Shown here: positions 5,773 to 6,134 of the stretch, piece by piece
Layout of the letters: each line of letters starts with the position of its first letter
Position numbering within the stretch: position 1 is the first letter of the stretch
NCBI GenBank assembly: GCA_945869935.1
Contig: CAMBSA010000129.1
Coordinates: 1 to 6,134 of the forward strand
Direction of reading: 5' to 3'
Source of the DNA: Bordetella parapertussis
GTDB taxonomy: Bacteria; Pseudomonadota; Gammaproteobacteria; Burkholderiales; SG8-39
DNA length: 6,134 nt
Made by a program: the position numbers and the translations under genes
Notes under the pieces: generated by a model
The model's database searches: none
Told to the model about the DNA's origin: nothing
What the model saw: the letters and a program-made list of their open reading frames with translations, nothing else

Positions 5773-5871
5773 GGTGAAGTTCTCGCCCAGCCAGTAATCT
5801 CTCTTGCACACACGGGCCGCCTCCGGAGCACGGCCGGCTGACAACCTGCATCACCGAACCGGCCCTCGTCC

Positions 5872-6134
5872 TTGAGCACAGCAAACATCCCGCCTCGTTC
5901 GCCCTGGACTCGCCAGATCGTCCTTGTGGTGATGGCATCGCTTGTTCCGGTCGTCGGCCTGATCGTTGCGGTTACGCTCCTGCTACGGGCGGAAATGCAC
6001 CGCACCGCGGAGGCGGAAATCGGTGGTGTCAGCAAGGGCGTGCTGTCGTCGCTCGAAGGCAAGCTGCAGACCGGACTGCGACTTACCTCGGCGCTCGCGC
6101 GCTCCTCGTCGATCACCTCCGGCAACTACAAGGG
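5872..6134 (+). CDS. Membrane-anchored sensor-like protein, N-terminal part only
   Basis: An open frame follows the TGA at 5839-5841 and runs off the right edge without a stop. The first start that keeps the whole membrane segment is TTG at 5872, giving STANIPPRSPWTRQ, a basic cytoplasmic tail, before a transmembrane helix at about residues 16-38. After RAEMHRTAEAEI comes a helical periplasmic segment with LSSLEGKLQTGLRLTSALA and then RSSSITSGNYKG. This resembles the beginning of the extracytoplasmic sensor domain of many proteobacterial histidine kinases and GGDEF proteins, in which a helix ends in LAxSxxLxxGDxxxF. The output domain is outside the window, so the class is unknown. No clear ribosome site precedes the TTG. 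GTG at 5926 or 5929 or ATG at 5932 would cut into the helix and are less likely. Disturbance of the upstream region by the inserted elements is possible. Confidence 0.58.
   Translation, partial: MSTANIPPRSPWTRQIVLVVMASLVPVVGLIVAVTLLLRAEMHRTAEAEIGGVSKGVLSSLEGKLQTGLRLTSALARSSSITSGNYK

Noticed and set aside
5706..6125. Minus-strand open frame of 139 codons at the right edge
   Set aside because: It overlaps element copy 3 and lies antisense to a frame with a clear transmembrane helix; its composition is Ser/Thr/Arg-rich without motifs.

Overview
The window is GC-rich and carries genes of a kind common in soil and water Betaproteobacteria of the order Burkholderiales. It has two periplasmic receptors of the Bug/tripartite tricarboxylate transporter (TTT) type, a glutathione transferase, an ornithine-cyclodeaminase-like protein, the front of what looks like a reductive dehalogenase, and a remnant of an aromatic-ring hydroxylase. 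Together they suggest an accessory catabolic island for an aromatic, possibly halogenated, compound. The taxon and the substrate are inferences; no marker gene is present.

Layout. Positions 1 to 5105 are almost entirely minus-strand genes, read from right to left. First comes a remnant FAD monooxygenase (4680-5105) that has lost its middle. Next is a TTT receptor (3650-4618) followed by a rho-independent terminator (about 3605-3642). A 178-base gap with three inverted repeats and a possible -10 box then precedes a second unit. That unit contains an ornithine cyclodeaminase/mu-crystallin family protein (2371-3471), a glutathione transferase that overlaps it by ATGA (1583-2374), a second TTT receptor (579-1532), and, 15 bases further, the first 187 codons of a putative reductive dehalogenase running off the left edge. 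The tight spacing suggests one transcript. A plausible working model is receptor-assisted uptake of a halogenated aromatic acid, then dehalogenation by the RdhA-like enzyme, with supporting roles for the other two enzymes.

The right end (5106-5870) has no convincing gene. It holds three copies of a roughly 100-bp element with imperfect terminal inverted repeats and TTAA-like flanks, which look like miniature insertion elements. Two copies sit head to tail sharing one TTAA, and the third has a replaced inner segment. The outer end of the third copy may supply the -35 box of a plus-strand promoter. That promoter is followed by a perfect 8-bp-arm palindrome and by the start of a membrane-anchored sensor-like protein (from about 5872), which runs off the right edge.

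The most interesting points are the RdhA-plus-TTT unit, the substituted catalytic positions in the cyclodeaminase-like protein, the in-frame gutting of the monooxygenase, a perfect 14-bp-arm inverted repeat inside the dehalogenase gene, and the element family with its possible outward promoter. No complete new system is demonstrated by this window.
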